A stretch of DNA of 64,000 nucleotides, taken from the NCBI RefSeq assembly GCF_003991875.1, contig NZ_CP031423.1, positions 2,108,001 through 2,172,000 of the forward strand, read 5' to 3'. The notes beneath the pieces were generated by a model, which saw only the letters and a program-made list of their open reading frames with translations, did not search any database and was not told the origin of the DNA. Source of the DNA: Microbacterium lemovicicum. GTDB lineage: Bacteria > Actinomycetota > Actinomycetes > Actinomycetales > Microbacteriaceae. Of the stretch, positions 11,001-20,716 are shown piece after piece. The position numbers and the translations under genes were made by a program. Position 1 is the stretch's first letter; each line of letters starts with the position of its first letter.

Positions 11001-12059
11001 TCGTTCCGCGCAGTGGACGAGCGCGGACGCACCGTGGGCTCCGACCGCGACCTCGTCGCGCTCCAGCAGCGGCTCGCCGGCCGCGCGCGCACCACGGTCG
11101 AACGCTCGCTGGAGCGGTCCCGCGAACCCGGCGCCGTGACGCGGCCGGCCGCCGCCCACGCCGGTCCGCCGCTCCCGGCCGGCGCGCCCCTCGTACGCTC
11201 CGGACTCACCGACTGGACGATCGACTACCTGCCCGAGGTCGTCGACACGCGCGTGGCCGGCGGCGTCGTGCGCGGATACCCGGCGCTCCACGACGAGGGG
11301 GCGACGGTCGCCGTCCGCATCGAGACGACCCCGGAGGAGGCCGCGCGCACGACGCGGGCGGGCGTACGGCGGCTGCTGCTACTGAACGTCGCCTCCCCCG
11401 CGCCGTACGTCCTGGAGCATCTCACCTCCGCCGAGAAGCTGGTGCTCGCCGCGTCGCCGTACCCGTCCGCCAAGGCGCTGATCGAGGACGCCCGGCTGGC
11501 CGTCGCCGATGCCGTCCTCGATCGCGTCGCCCCGGATGGAATCGTGCGCACCAAGGCCGACTTCACGCGCGTGCGCGACGAGCTCTCGTCGGTGGTCGTC
11601 GACGAGCTGTTCCGGACGGTGTCGCTGACCGCGCGCATCCTGACCCTCTCGCGCGAGGTGGACCGCGCTGTGCGCGGCCAGAACTCGCTGACCCTGCTGG
11701 GGGCGCTCAACGACGTCCGCGGGCAGCTGGCCGGCCTCATCTTCCCGTCCTTCGTCTCGCGCACCGGCATCGCCCGCCTCGCGCACCTGCCGCGATACCT
11801 GCAGGGCATGGTCGACCGGGTGACCGGGCTCACCGACAATCCCGGACGCGACCGCCAGCGCATGACGGAGTTCGAGCGGGCGGCCGCCCTCTACGCCGAT
11901 GCCGGCGGCACGATCCCCCTCGCTGCCGACGCGGCGCCGGCCCTCGCCCGCGCGCGCTGGCTGCTGGAGGAGCACCGGATCAGCCTGTTCGCACAGCGGC
12001 TCGGCACCGCCGAGCCCGTCTCGCTGCAGCGCCTCACCAAGACCCTCGCGGGCGGGTGA
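8082..12059 (+). CDS. hrpA: ATP-dependent RNA helicase HrpA (DEAH box)
   Basis: A very large (1325-residue) DExH RNA helicase of the HrpA type. Motif I is ATGSGKT at 38-44, motif II DEAH at 131-134, motif III SAT at 163-165, and motif VI QQRSGRAGR follows in the second RecA domain. The helicase-associated and OB-fold domains come next, then the long DUF3418 C-terminus typical of HrpA. Between the two RecA domains, residues about 201-240, sits an insert of acidic runs flanking a basic stretch (RAKPSRRRS). The ATG at 8082 is chosen because GGAGGG precedes it at 8074 and the protein then starts like other HrpAs. Its role is probably RNA or ribosome-associated remodelling. Confidence 0.95.
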   Translation: MSVPEPVLFFPPELPVSGAREEIARAIRESQVVIVAGATGSGKTTQLPKICLELGRTRIAHTQPRRIAARTIAERIAEEMHVPLGTTVGYKVRFTDKVQDDTRVALMTDGILLNEIHRDRLLRKYDTIIVDEAHERSLNVDFLLGYLRRILPRRPDLKVIVTSATIDPESFAKHFADAAGTPAPIVEVSGRTYPVEIRYRGHEDADAEEDDDETDAPAKGRAKPSRRRSPSTARDDDEDDVGAIVAALRELDREAPGDVLVFLPGEAEIRDAAEAVRGAYAGDAAPTEVLPLYGRLSSAEQHRVFERSTVPGVRRRVILATNVAETSLTVPGIRYVVDTGTARISRYSSRTKIQQLPIEAISQASAQQRSGRAGRTADGIAIRLYAEDDFARRPEYTEPEILRTSLASVILQMLSLGFGDISAFPFLTPPDSRGVKAALELLVELGAVEAGGRSERSATLTERGREISRLPIDPRFARMLLEARATGVLPTVLAIVAGMSIQDVRERPEERREEADRLHARFVDPSSDFLTLLNLWNHLQEQQSALGSSAFRRLCRSEHLNYVRVREWVDVHRQLRSLIGAGRGSDRDGVTAGDPDTVHRAILSGLLSQIGVLDERTKAKAPAGGRPAPGEYVGARGARFAIFPGSGLKKKRPSAVMAAELVETSRLFARTVAAIDPAWAEPLAGDLVKRQLSDPHWSKDAGAAVAAEKVTLFGVEIVPRRRVQLARFDRALARELFVRHALVEEEWDVSALDKRLTAFLRRNVEQRRRLEKIEERERRRDILVGDEAVFAFYDGRVPHDVFDARSFETWWKDAAARTPRLLDLTEADLLEGGARRDDRDFPARWTQGDQVLTLAYRFEPGAPDDGVTVVVPLALLAQLRPDGFDWQVPGLRDELVTALLRALPKVIRRNVVPAADWAATFADELAGQGPESHDGMPELTLRQALARLVQRVANQRVSEDDFEVERVPGHLQVSFRAVDERGRTVGSDRDLVALQQRLAGRARTTVERSLERSREPGAVTRPAAAHAGPPLPAGAPLVRSGLTDWTIDYLPEVVDTRVAGGVVRGYPALHDEGATVAVRIETTPEEAARTTRAGVRRLLLLNVASPAPYVLEHLTSAEKLVLAASPYPSAKALIEDARLAVADAVLDRVAPDGIVRTKADFTRVRDELSSVVVDELFRTVSLTARILTLSREVDRAVRGQNSLTLLGALNDVRGQLAGLIFPSFVSRTGIARLAHLPRYLQGMVDRVTGLTDNPGRDRQRMTEFERAAALYADAGGTIPLAADAAPALARARWLLEEHRISLFAQRLGTAEPVSLQRLTKTLAGG

Positions 12060-12111
12060 GCCGCGGCATCCGTCACGGGGATAGGGTGTCGCTCGGAGAG
12101 GCAGGTGCGAC

Positions 12112-13050
12112 ATGACCACAGCCATCGCGTACACACGACTCGGCGGCCCCGAGGTGCTCGAGCCGATCGAGGTGCCCGAGCCCGTCGCGGGCGAAGGGCA
12201 GGTGGTCGTCGACGTGCAGGCGGTCGGCGTGAACCCGATCGACGCCAAGCTGCGCTCGGGTCAGCGACCCTCGGACCCGATCGTCGAGCCGCGTCGGATC
12301 GGCTCGGATGCCGCGGGCACCGTCAGCGCGGTGGGCGAAGGAGTCGAGGGGTTCCGCGTGGGAGACGCCGTGATCGTCTCGGGCGGCAACGGCACCTACG
12401 CGTCGCGCATCGCCGTGTCCGCGGACGCGGTCTGGCCCCGGCCGCCCGCCGTGCCGGCGCCCGTCGGCGCGGCGCTGGGCATCCCGGTCGGCACGGCCTA
12501 TCAGGCGCTGCGCTCGCTCGACGTGGGCGCCGGCGACACCCTCCTCGTGCACGGCGGCTCGGGCGCGGTCGGCCAGGCCGTGATCCAGTTCGCGCGCCTG
12601 TGGGGCGCGACGGTCATCGCGACGTCGTCCGAGTCGCGCTTCGACCGGGTGCGGGCGCTCGGCGCCGAACCCGTCGTCTACGGCGACGGCCTCGCCGATC
12701 GCGTTCGCGCCGCGGCGCCGCAGGGCGTCACGGTGGCGATCGACGCGGCCGGCACCGACGAGGCGATCGAGACGTCGATCGAGCTCGTCGCCGACCGATC
12801 CCGTATCGCCACGCTCGTGCGCGGCAAGGACGCGGCCGGCTACGGCATCCGCGCGTTCAGCGGCGGCGGCCCGACGCCGCTGACCCCGCGTCAGCTGGCC
12901 TGGCGCGCGGAGGCGATGCCGGTCGTGCTGGCGCTGCTGGCCGCCGGCGCGTTCGACGTCGAGCGGGGGCCGGAGTTCCCGCTCGCCGACGCCGCCGACG
13001 CGCACCGGGCGCTGGACGGCGTGCGCGGGAAGATCGTCCTCCTCCCCTGA
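12112..13050 (+). CDS. NADPH:quinone reductase-like zinc-free MDR oxidoreductase
   Basis: A medium-chain dehydrogenase/reductase of 312 residues without the structural or catalytic zinc cysteines, so it belongs to the quinone-oxidoreductase branch. The GroES-like domain includes VGVNPIDAKLRSG, GSDAAGTVSAVG and GFRVGDAV. The Rossmann domain shows LLVHGGSGAVGQ, the NADPH-binding glycine motif. It is predicted to be cytoplasmic and to reduce quinones or alpha,beta-unsaturated carbonyls. It follows hrpA by 52 bp on the same strand and is convergent with the AhpD-like gene at 13117. Confidence 0.92.
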   Translation: MTTAIAYTRLGGPEVLEPIEVPEPVAGEGQVVVDVQAVGVNPIDAKLRSGQRPSDPIVEPRRIGSDAAGTVSAVGEGVEGFRVGDAVIVSGGNGTYASRIAVSADAVWPRPPAVPAPVGAALGIPVGTAYQALRSLDVGAGDTLLVHGGSGAVGQAVIQFARLWGATVIATSSESRFDRVRALGAEPVVYGDGLADRVRAAAPQGVTVAIDAAGTDEAIETSIELVADRSRIATLVRGKDAAGYGIRAFSGGGPTPLTPRQLAWRAEAMPVVLALLAAGAFDVERGPEFPLADAADAHRALDGVRGKIVLLP

Positions 13051-13116
13051 GGTCTGCCCCCGCCCGGGAACGAGCTCAGCGCCGCCGGGTGCGCGAGCGC
13101 GGCGAGTCGGAGCACC

Positions 13117-13743
13117 CTACCCCTGGGCGGGTGCGACGGGGCGTCCGAGCGACAGCATGAGCCGGTTCGCCCAGTTGAAGAACGCCGCGCCGTGGATGAC
13201 GTCTGCGATCTCGACGTCGTCGAGACCCGCCGCGCGCAGGCGTGCGACGTGCTCGGGTCCGAACGACAGGGGGGTGACGGTGAGGGCAGCCGCAGCATCC
13301 GTGATCGCGTTCCAGCGCTCCCCGAGGTCGGCCTGGACGCCCTCCGCGAGCAGCAGGTCGACGACGTCGGGCTGCTTCGAGTAGTGCGCGGCGAACCGCG
13401 CGTGCACCGAGGCGCAGAAGACGCAGCCGTTGACGCGGGAGGCCGCAGCCGCCGCCAGCTCGCGATCGGCCCGCGGCAGGCCGCCGGCGACGTTGTAGAA
13501 GATGTCCTTGTCGACGAGGGTGCGCGCGCGCAGCACCTCGGGGTCGCGCGCGAGCAGCCGGAAGTAGTCGCTCGTGTCGCGGTTGCGGTCGACGAGTCCG
13601 TCGTAGTGGCGATCGGTCAGCTCGTCCACGGCGAGCGGGTGGAGCCACGGCAGCCAGCCGACCTCCGCGCGCGTGAAGGCGTGCGGGTGCGGTGCGTCGT
13701 GCGTGAGGAGCTCCGTCGTGTCCAGAGCGGTCGTGTCGGTCAT
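13117..13743 (-). CDS. AhpD-like alkylhydroperoxidase domain protein (Avi_7169-type)
   Basis: A 208-residue carboxymuconolactone-decarboxylase-fold protein carrying the AhpD redox motif CVFC (C107, C110) followed by H114, with the family pattern VNGCVFCASVH. From memory it matches the family described as alkylhydroperoxidase domain protein, Avi_7169 family. AhpD proteins reduce peroxides or recycle thiol carriers through such a CxxC pair. It is the last gene of a seven-gene operon, and its ATG overlaps the TGA of the preceding CMD gene (ATGA). Likely roles are detoxifying peroxide or processing a product made by the neighbouring flavin monooxygenase; both are inference. Confidence 0.85.
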   Translation of the reverse strand: MTDTTALDTTELLTHDAPHPHAFTRAEVGWLPWLHPLAVDELTDRHYDGLVDRNRDTSDYFRLLARDPEVLRARTLVDKDIFYNVAGGLPRADRELAAAAASRVNGCVFCASVHARFAAHYSKQPDVVDLLLAEGVQADLGERWNAITDAAAALTVTPLSFGPEHVARLRAAGLDDVEIADVIHGAAFFNWANRLMLSLGRPVAPAQG

Positions 13744-14351
13744 GCGGCGTCCTGTCGGTCGGTGTCGGCGAGCACGCGGAGCCCGTGGGCGACCCGCTGC
13801 TGGAAGGCGAGGAAGGCGATGAGCTGCGAGAGGGTGACGATGCCGTCGACGCTCCATCCGGCACTCCGCAGCTCGGCGAGCGCGGTGTCGTCGGCCTCGC
13901 GCGGGCGGAAGGTCAGCAGGTGGGCGTGCACCAGGGCGGCGGCGAGCCGCTCCCCCAGCTGCTCCGCCACCTCGGCCGAGGGCCGGTAGCGGGGACCATC
14001 GGTGCTCTCCTCGCGCAGTCCTTCCTCGCGATACGCGCCGTACGGACCGGATGCCGCGGCTCCCGCCGCCTCGGCGAGCACGATCGCCGCGCGCTCGGCG
14101 CCGGCGACCTCGACCGCATGCCGGGCGTGCCACGCTGCCGTCGCGTCGTCGGCGGTCAGCCGCGTGGCGAAGGCGGCGACGAGCGCGCGCTCGGCGACCG
14201 CGAGGTGCGTGTCGTCGACCGGCTCGAACAGAGCGTCGTGGCTGGCCTGCAGCTGCTCGCGCGTGACGGGGCGGCGCCGGCGCAAGACGTCGATCGTCCC
14301 GTCGGCGCGGACGCCGGCGAGTTCGTCGAGGACGTCGGTGGGAGGGGTCAT
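13740..14351 (-). CDS. CMD domain protein (Avi_7170-type)
   Basis: A 203-residue protein of the carboxymuconolactone-decarboxylase superfamily, resembling from memory the CMD domain protein Avi_7170 family. Unlike its neighbour it has no cysteine at all, so it cannot use the AhpD CxxC chemistry. The helical core runs through SVDGIVTLSQLIAFLAFQQR, typical of the CMD fold. The start ATG overlaps the stop of the luciferase-like gene and its own stop overlaps the AhpD-like start, so translation is coupled on both sides. It may pair with the cysteine-containing paralogue as a mixed oligomer; this is inference. Confidence 0.8.
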   Translation of the reverse strand: MTPPTDVLDELAGVRADGTIDVLRRRRPVTREQLQASHDALFEPVDDTHLAVAERALVAAFATRLTADDATAAWHARHAVEVAGAERAAIVLAEAAGAAASGPYGAYREEGLREESTDGPRYRPSAEVAEQLGERLAAALVHAHLLTFRPREADDTALAELRSAGWSVDGIVTLSQLIAFLAFQQRVAHGLRVLADTDRQDAA

Positions 14352-15381
14352 GCGTGATCCTTTCCAGAGGTGGTGAGGGAGGCGGCATCCCGTGTCGTCC
14401 AGCCGAGCGAGGGGGCGACCTCGGTCGCGAAGAGCTCGATGGAACGCAGGATGAAGTCATGCGGGGCGTCGACGGAGTGCACCTGGAAGGCGACCGCGGT
14501 GGCGCGCTCGAGGGTGGCGTCGGCTGCGAGCGAGGCGGCGACCTCCTCGGGCGTGCCGAGGTGCGTGTCGAGCGAGTCGATCAGCTCGTCGAGCGTCTCC
14601 CCCGGGATCGTCTGCCCCTGCCGGCGGAAGTTCGCGGCGGCGCGGCGGAGGCCGATCTCGGCGAAGCGGAGGGCGTCGGCGCGGTCGTCGGCGACGAAGA
14701 CGGTGCGGGACGCGGTGATCCGCGGCGCGACGCCCGCGGGCAGGGCCTCGAGGTAGGCGTCGACGATCGGCTGCTGCAGGTCGGCGAGCGGCGCCCCGAG
14801 CCGGTCGGCGGGACGCGGCTGGGTGCGCGAGAGCAGCAGCCCGTCGCCCGCGACACCGGCCCGCGCGCCGCCCGGTGCCGAGAAGGTCGCCTGCCAGATG
14901 CGCTGGTCCAGCGTGCCCGCCGAGGGGTAGATCCGGTTGCCGGCGCCGACGTCCTCACCCCGCAGCGCCGCCCGCAGCACGCGCAGCTTCTCGGCGTGGA
15001 CGGCGGCCTTGTCCGAGGCGTCGAGTCCGAACGGCACGAACGACGACGGCGTGCCGCCGGAGCCCAGCCCGAGGTCGATCCGGCCGCCCGACAGCAGGTC
15101 GGCGACCGTGGCGTCCTCCGCCACCCGGACGGGCTCCTCGAGGGGAAGTGTCACGACGCCCGTGGCGAGACGGATCTCGCTCGTGTGGGCGGCGGCGTGC
15201 GTGAGGAACACGAACGGCGACGGCAATCCGCCCTCACCCTCGGTGAAGTGGTGCTGCGCGACCCAGGCGCGCTGGATGCCGAAGCGCTCCGCGTGACGGA
15301 TCTGATCGGTGCCCAGCCGGTACCGCTCGTCTGCGGGGACGTCGTCGAGCAGTCGACTGAAGAAGGCCAGGGTGGGTGCGC

Positions 15382-15385
<4 letters not shown>
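14348..15385 (-). CDS. Luciferase-like FMN-dependent monooxygenase (KPN_01858-type)
   Basis: A 345-residue bacterial luciferase-fold (TIM barrel) flavin enzyme. Visible features include WVAQHHFTEGEG near residue 42, IRLATGVVTLPLEEPVRVAED and GRIDLGLGSGG, the typical flavin-phosphate and active-site segments. From memory it resembles the putative FMN-dependent luciferase-like monooxygenase KPN_01858 family, whose genes sit beside ABC uptake and CMD/AhpD genes. It would need reduced FMN from a separate reductase, and none is encoded in the operon. It overlaps the ATPase and CMD genes by 4 bp each. The substrate is probably whatever the adjacent ABC system imports, but its identity is unknown. 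Confidence 0.88.
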
Positions 15386-17009
<1,624 letters not shown>

Positions 17010-17013
<4 letters not shown>

Positions 17014-17957
17014 CGCGTGCTCCTTCCGAGCGACTGGCTGATGCGGTTGGCGCACAGCACCAGGACGACCACCACGAGGCCGGGCAGGGTGGTCAGCCAC
17101 CACGCCGTCGAGACGTAGTTGCGCCCCTCGGCGATGAGCAGGCCCCACTCGGGGGTCGGCGGCGGAGCACCGTAGCCGAGGAAGCCGAGCGTGGAGATGG
17201 CGAGGATCGCAGCGCCGAACTGCAGCGCGGCGAGGCCCACGACCGCCGTGAGGGAGTTGGGAAGGACGTGACGCAGCAGCACCGAGAGGAAGGTGCCGCC
17301 GCTGCCGAAGGCCGCCTCGACGTAGTCGGTGCGGCGCACGCGCACCACCTCGGACCGCGACAGGCGGGCGAAGGAGGCGACGGAGCCGATGCCCACCGCG
17401 ATCGCCGCGTTCACCGTGCCGAACCCGAGCAGGATGATGATCGACAGCGACAGCAGCAGGCCGGGGATCGACAGCAGCACATCGACGGTGCGCATGAGGA
17501 TGTCGTCCAGGATGCCGCCGACGGTGCCCGCGACCACGCCCAGCGCGGTACCCAGCGTGAGCCCGACCGTGACCGCGATCAGCGCCCCCGACAGCGAGTG
17601 GATCGCGCCGAAGACGACCCGCGCGTACACGTCGCGCCCGATCGCGTCGGTGCCGAACCAGTGCACGGCGCTCGGGGGCAGGAGCTTGTCGGCCGGTACG
17701 CCGTCGATCGGATCGTAGGAGGTGAAGATACCGGGGACGACCGCCCACAGGACCCCGACGGCGATCACGGCGATGGCGAGGACCAGAGTCCACGAGGCGC
17801 CGCGGCGCGCGGCCCACGCCCAGGCGGCGGACGCACGGCGCGGTGGGCGGTCTCCCGAGCCACCGGCTCGCCGGACGATCGGGTCGAGGACCGTCCCGAT
17901 CTCCTCGTCGCGGCGGGCCGCGTCCACACCGGTGGACGGCAGGATGGATGCGCTCAC
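17010..17957 (-). CDS. ABC transporter permease, DppC-like
   Basis: An inner-membrane permease of 315 residues with about six helices and a long charged N-terminal extension (roughly 60 residues). It carries the DppC/OppC sequence HWFGTDAIGRDVYARVVFGA after the first helix and an EAA-type cytoplasmic loop around RRTDYVEAAFGSGG. It would form the translocation channel with the DppB-like protein encoded upstream. The GTG at 17957 overlaps the upstream stop as GTGA, which decides the start. It belongs to the nickel/dipeptide/oligopeptide transporter class; the real cargo is not evident. Confidence 0.93.
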
Positions 17958-18931
17958 GCGGTCACCTCCGAGGTCGTGGCGGGCAGGCGCACACGCGTCC
18001 GCCGGGCACTCAGGCGCAGCCGGGGGTCGAGCACCGGATAGAGCAGGTCGACGGCGAGGTTGACGACGACGAAGGAGAGGGCGGCGAGCACCACGATGCC
18101 CTGCAGCACGGGGATGTCCTGATTCGCGACCGCCTGCTCGGTGAGGCGCCCGATGCCCGCGCGTCCGAACACGGTCTCGGTGACCACCGCTCCCCCGATC
18201 AGCTCGCCCAGCAGGACACCGGCGATGGTGAGGGTGGGCAGGATCGCGTTGCGCGCCACCGAGCGCCACAGCAGCCACGACTCCGACGCACCCTTGGCCC
18301 GCACGACCGTCGCGAACGGCTGCAGCCGCACCTCGTCGATGCTGCGCACGAGCACCTGCGCGAGCGGGGCCGAGATCGGCACCGCGAGCGTGAGGACCGG
18401 CAGGACGAGCGCCGCCACCGGGTCGGCCCCGACGATCGGCACCCAGCCGAGTCCGAACGAGAAGACCTGGATGAGCAGGATGCCGAGCCAGAACACCGGC
18501 ACCGACACGAACAGGCCCGGCAGGGCGCGCAGCGCCCCCCGCAGCCAGGCGAACGGTGCGAGGGTCGACAGGAACGCGATGGCGCCCGCGAGGAGCGCCG
18601 CGACGCCGAACCCCAGCGCGGCGAGCGCCGCGGTGGCCGGCAGCGCGTCGGCGATCAGGCGCAGCACCTCGGTGCCGTACTGGGATGAGTAGCCGAAGTC
18701 GCCGCGGACGTAGCCGCCGAGTGTGTGCAGGTACTGCTGCCACACCGGCACGTCGGCGCCGTAGAGCGCGCGGATGTCGGCGATCTGCTCCGGCGAGAGC
18801 CCCAGCTCGGGGCTCTCGAACTTGATCAGGATCGCGTCGCCCGGCAGCAGCTGCAGGAGGAGGAAGGTGGCCGTGAAGGCCGCGATCAGGACGATCGCGG
18901 CCTGCCCGGCGCGTCGGAGCGCGTAGCCCAT
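17954..18931 (-). CDS. ABC transporter permease, DppB-like
   Basis: An inner-membrane permease of 325 residues. It begins with a first helix followed by LLPGDAILIK, the position of the family LxPGDP motif. A periplasmic-side loop and about five more helices follow. The EAA loop reads VVRAKGASESWLLWRSVARNA and the C-terminus has YPVLDPRLRL, both diagnostic for DppB/OppB. It starts one base after the stop of the substrate-binding lipoprotein gene and overlaps the DppC-like gene by 4 bp. It is one half of the channel for the unknown substrate of this operon. Confidence 0.93.
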   Translation of the reverse strand: MGYALRRAGQAAIVLIAAFTATFLLLQLLPGDAILIKFESPELGLSPEQIADIRALYGADVPVWQQYLHTLGGYVRGDFGYSSQYGTEVLRLIADALPATAALAALGFGVAALLAGAIAFLSTLAPFAWLRGALRALPGLFVSVPVFWLGILLIQVFSFGLGWVPIVGADPVAALVLPVLTLAVPISAPLAQVLVRSIDEVRLQPFATVVRAKGASESWLLWRSVARNAILPTLTIAGVLLGELIGGAVVTETVFGRAGIGRLTEQAVANQDIPVLQGIVVLAALSFVVVNLAVDLLYPVLDPRLRLSARRTRVRLPATTSEVTA

Positions 18932-18932
18932 G

Positions 18933-20570
18933 TCAGCCCTTGTCGCCGAGCCACACGTCGTAGAACAGCGGACGGGCGACGGATTCGAACTCGACGCCGT
19001 GGACGTACGGCGCGACGCCGTAGACCTGCGGCTCTTCGAACAGCGGGATCACGTAGGCCTGCTCGGCGAGGTAGTCCTGCACGGCCTGGGAGTCCTCGAT
19101 GCGGGCGGCCGGGTCGGGGTCGCCCGCGACGTTCAGCAGCAGCTGGTCGAGCTGCGCGTCGTCGGAGAGCAGCGTGTTCCGGTTCTTGGTGAAGAACTGG
19201 CTCTTGATGACGTCGAGATCCGCGCGCCCGACCATCGAGTGGTACAGCGGGGTCTTGAGCGGATCCTTGATGTCGGCGGCGTAGGTGCCGGAGTCGGCGG
19301 CCTTCACGTTCAGCTCGACGCCGATCTTCTTCAGCTGCTGCGCCACGAGCTCCAGCGTCTGCTTCGACAGCGGCTGCGGGGCCGCCTCGTACACCGTGAG
19401 CGACAGGCGCTGGCCGTCCTTCTCGCGGATGCCGTCCGAACCGGCCGTCCAGCCGGCCTCGTCGAGGAGCGTCTCGGACTTCTCCGGATCGTAGGCGTAG
19501 AACGCCGACTCGTCCTTGTACCCGGGCGCACTCGAGCTGAGAGCAGAGGTGGCCTTCGGGTAGTTCGCGGTGAAGAGCGTGTCGACGACCTCCTGGGCGT
19601 CGACACCGGCGACGAGGGCCTGGCGCACCCGCAGGTCGCTCAGCAGCGGGTTCGTGAAGCGCAGGCTGAGCCCGTTGTTCACACCGCGGGTCTGCGGAGC
19701 GAACAGCTGGAAGCCGGAGGATTCGACCCGCGGCTCGTCGAACGCCTGGACGTAGCGGATGTAGTCCGCCTGGCCCGCGAGCAGCGAGCCGATCCGCACG
19801 CTGTCCTCGGGGGTGACGATGATCTTCACGGCGTCGACGTACGGCCGGCCCTGGTGGCCCTCGGTCGCCGGCGCCCAGTCGTAGTCGTCGCGTGCCGTCA
19901 GCGTGATCTCGGTGCCGATCTTCTCGTCGGTCGCGGTGAAGGGGCCGCTGCCGATGATCTTCTCCGCGTTGCCGGCACCGAAGTCCTCGAGCGAGAGGTC
20001 GAGGGTGGCCGGCGAGACGAGGCCGGAGGTGATGGTCGAGGTGGCCTGCAGGAACCCGGGCGCGGCAGCGGAGAAGCGGAAGACCACCGTGTCGGCGTCG
20101 ACGACCTCGCTGGAGGCGTAGTTGTTGATCGCCTCGGAGACGGTCAGTCCGCGGTCGGGGGCGCCGAGACCGTACGTGTCGAAGTTCTTGGCCACCGCCG
20201 CGGCATCCAGCGGCGTGCCGTCGGAGAAGGTGACGTCGTCGCGCAGATCGAACGTGTACTCGGTGGCGTCGGCGTTCACGGTCCAGTCGGTCGCGACCCA
20301 CGGCTCGATCTCGAGCGTCTCGGGGTTCTGCCACGTCAGGCGCGCGTTCAGGTTGTTGACCAGACCGCCGTTCGGGTAGAAGCCGGCCTGCGGCGGGTAG
20401 AGGTTCGTGTACGCCTGGTGCTCGAGGTAGGTGAGGGTTCCCCCGGTGACGGGGTCGCCGGCCGGGGCGGCCGAGCCGGTCGGCGCGCTGCCGGAGGCGC
20501 AGGCCGTGAGGGTGGCGACGACCGCGACGGCGAGGACGCCGGCCGCGGCGCGGAGGACGGGACGATTCAT
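18933..20570 (-). CDS. ABC transporter substrate-binding lipoprotein (KPN_01854-type)
   Basis: A 545-residue family-5 (oligopeptide-type) solute-binding protein and the first gene of the operon. A signal peptide ends in a lipobox LTAC with the lipidated Cys at residue 24, so it should sit on the outer face of the membrane. The domain starts at GGTLTYLEHQAYTNLYPPQ and shows the family pattern DVTFSDGTPLDAAAVAKNF. From memory it resembles the KPN_01854 substrate-binding family, which occurs with luciferase-like and CMD genes. The ATG at 20570 is preceded by AGGAGAG with good spacing, fixing the start. The ligand is unknown. Confidence 0.92.
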   Translation of the reverse strand: MNRPVLRAAAGVLAVAVVATLTACASGSAPTGSAAPAGDPVTGGTLTYLEHQAYTNLYPPQAGFYPNGGLVNNLNARLTWQNPETLEIEPWVATDWTVNADATEYTFDLRDDVTFSDGTPLDAAAVAKNFDTYGLGAPDRGLTVSEAINNYASSEVVDADTVVFRFSAAAPGFLQATSTITSGLVSPATLDLSLEDFGAGNAEKIIGSGPFTATDEKIGTEITLTARDDYDWAPATEGHQGRPYVDAVKIIVTPEDSVRIGSLLAGQADYIRYVQAFDEPRVESSGFQLFAPQTRGVNNGLSLRFTNPLLSDLRVRQALVAGVDAQEVVDTLFTANYPKATSALSSSAPGYKDESAFYAYDPEKSETLLDEAGWTAGSDGIREKDGQRLSLTVYEAAPQPLSKQTLELVAQQLKKIGVELNVKAADSGTYAADIKDPLKTPLYHSMVGRADLDVIKSQFFTKNRNTLLSDDAQLDQLLLNVAGDPDPAARIEDSQAVQDYLAEQAYVIPLFEEPQVYGVAPYVHGVEFESVARPLFYDVWLGDKG

Positions 20571-20670
20571 GGAGGGCTCTCCTGGGGCACGGGGGTGGTG
20601 CGGGACGTCGGCCACGCTACGGAGCCGTCGGACCGGCTGCCGAAGATGACGACACGGCAGGACACCGGCC

Positions 20671-20700
20671 GTCACGGAGCGTCACGGGGCGTCACACGGA
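20671..20700. repeat. Three tandem 10-bp repeats upstream of the uptake operon
   Basis: Three consecutive decamers start with GTCAC at exact 10-bp spacing: GTCACGGAGC, GTCACGGGGC and GTCACACGGA. They lie about 100 bp upstream of the lipoprotein start, on the promoter side. The one-helical-turn period fits a cooperative regulator site, but no bound protein is known. Confidence 0.7.
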
Positions 20701-20714
20701 CGCCTCGTGAGGCG
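20701..20714 (-). terminator. Short hairpin after the flavin monooxygenase gene
   Basis: A perfect 6-bp inverted repeat (CGCCTC / GAGGCG, 2-nt centre) lies three bases past the stop at 20717. It could terminate the rhodanese-monooxygenase transcript before the next operon. It has no T-run, so the call is weak. Confidence 0.35.
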
Positions 20715-20716
20715 CC

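Noticed and set aside
20571..20716. Possible riboswitch in the leader of the uptake operon
   Set aside because: I looked for SAM- or cobalamin-type conserved segments and saw none; only the 10-bp repeats and a small hairpin are present.
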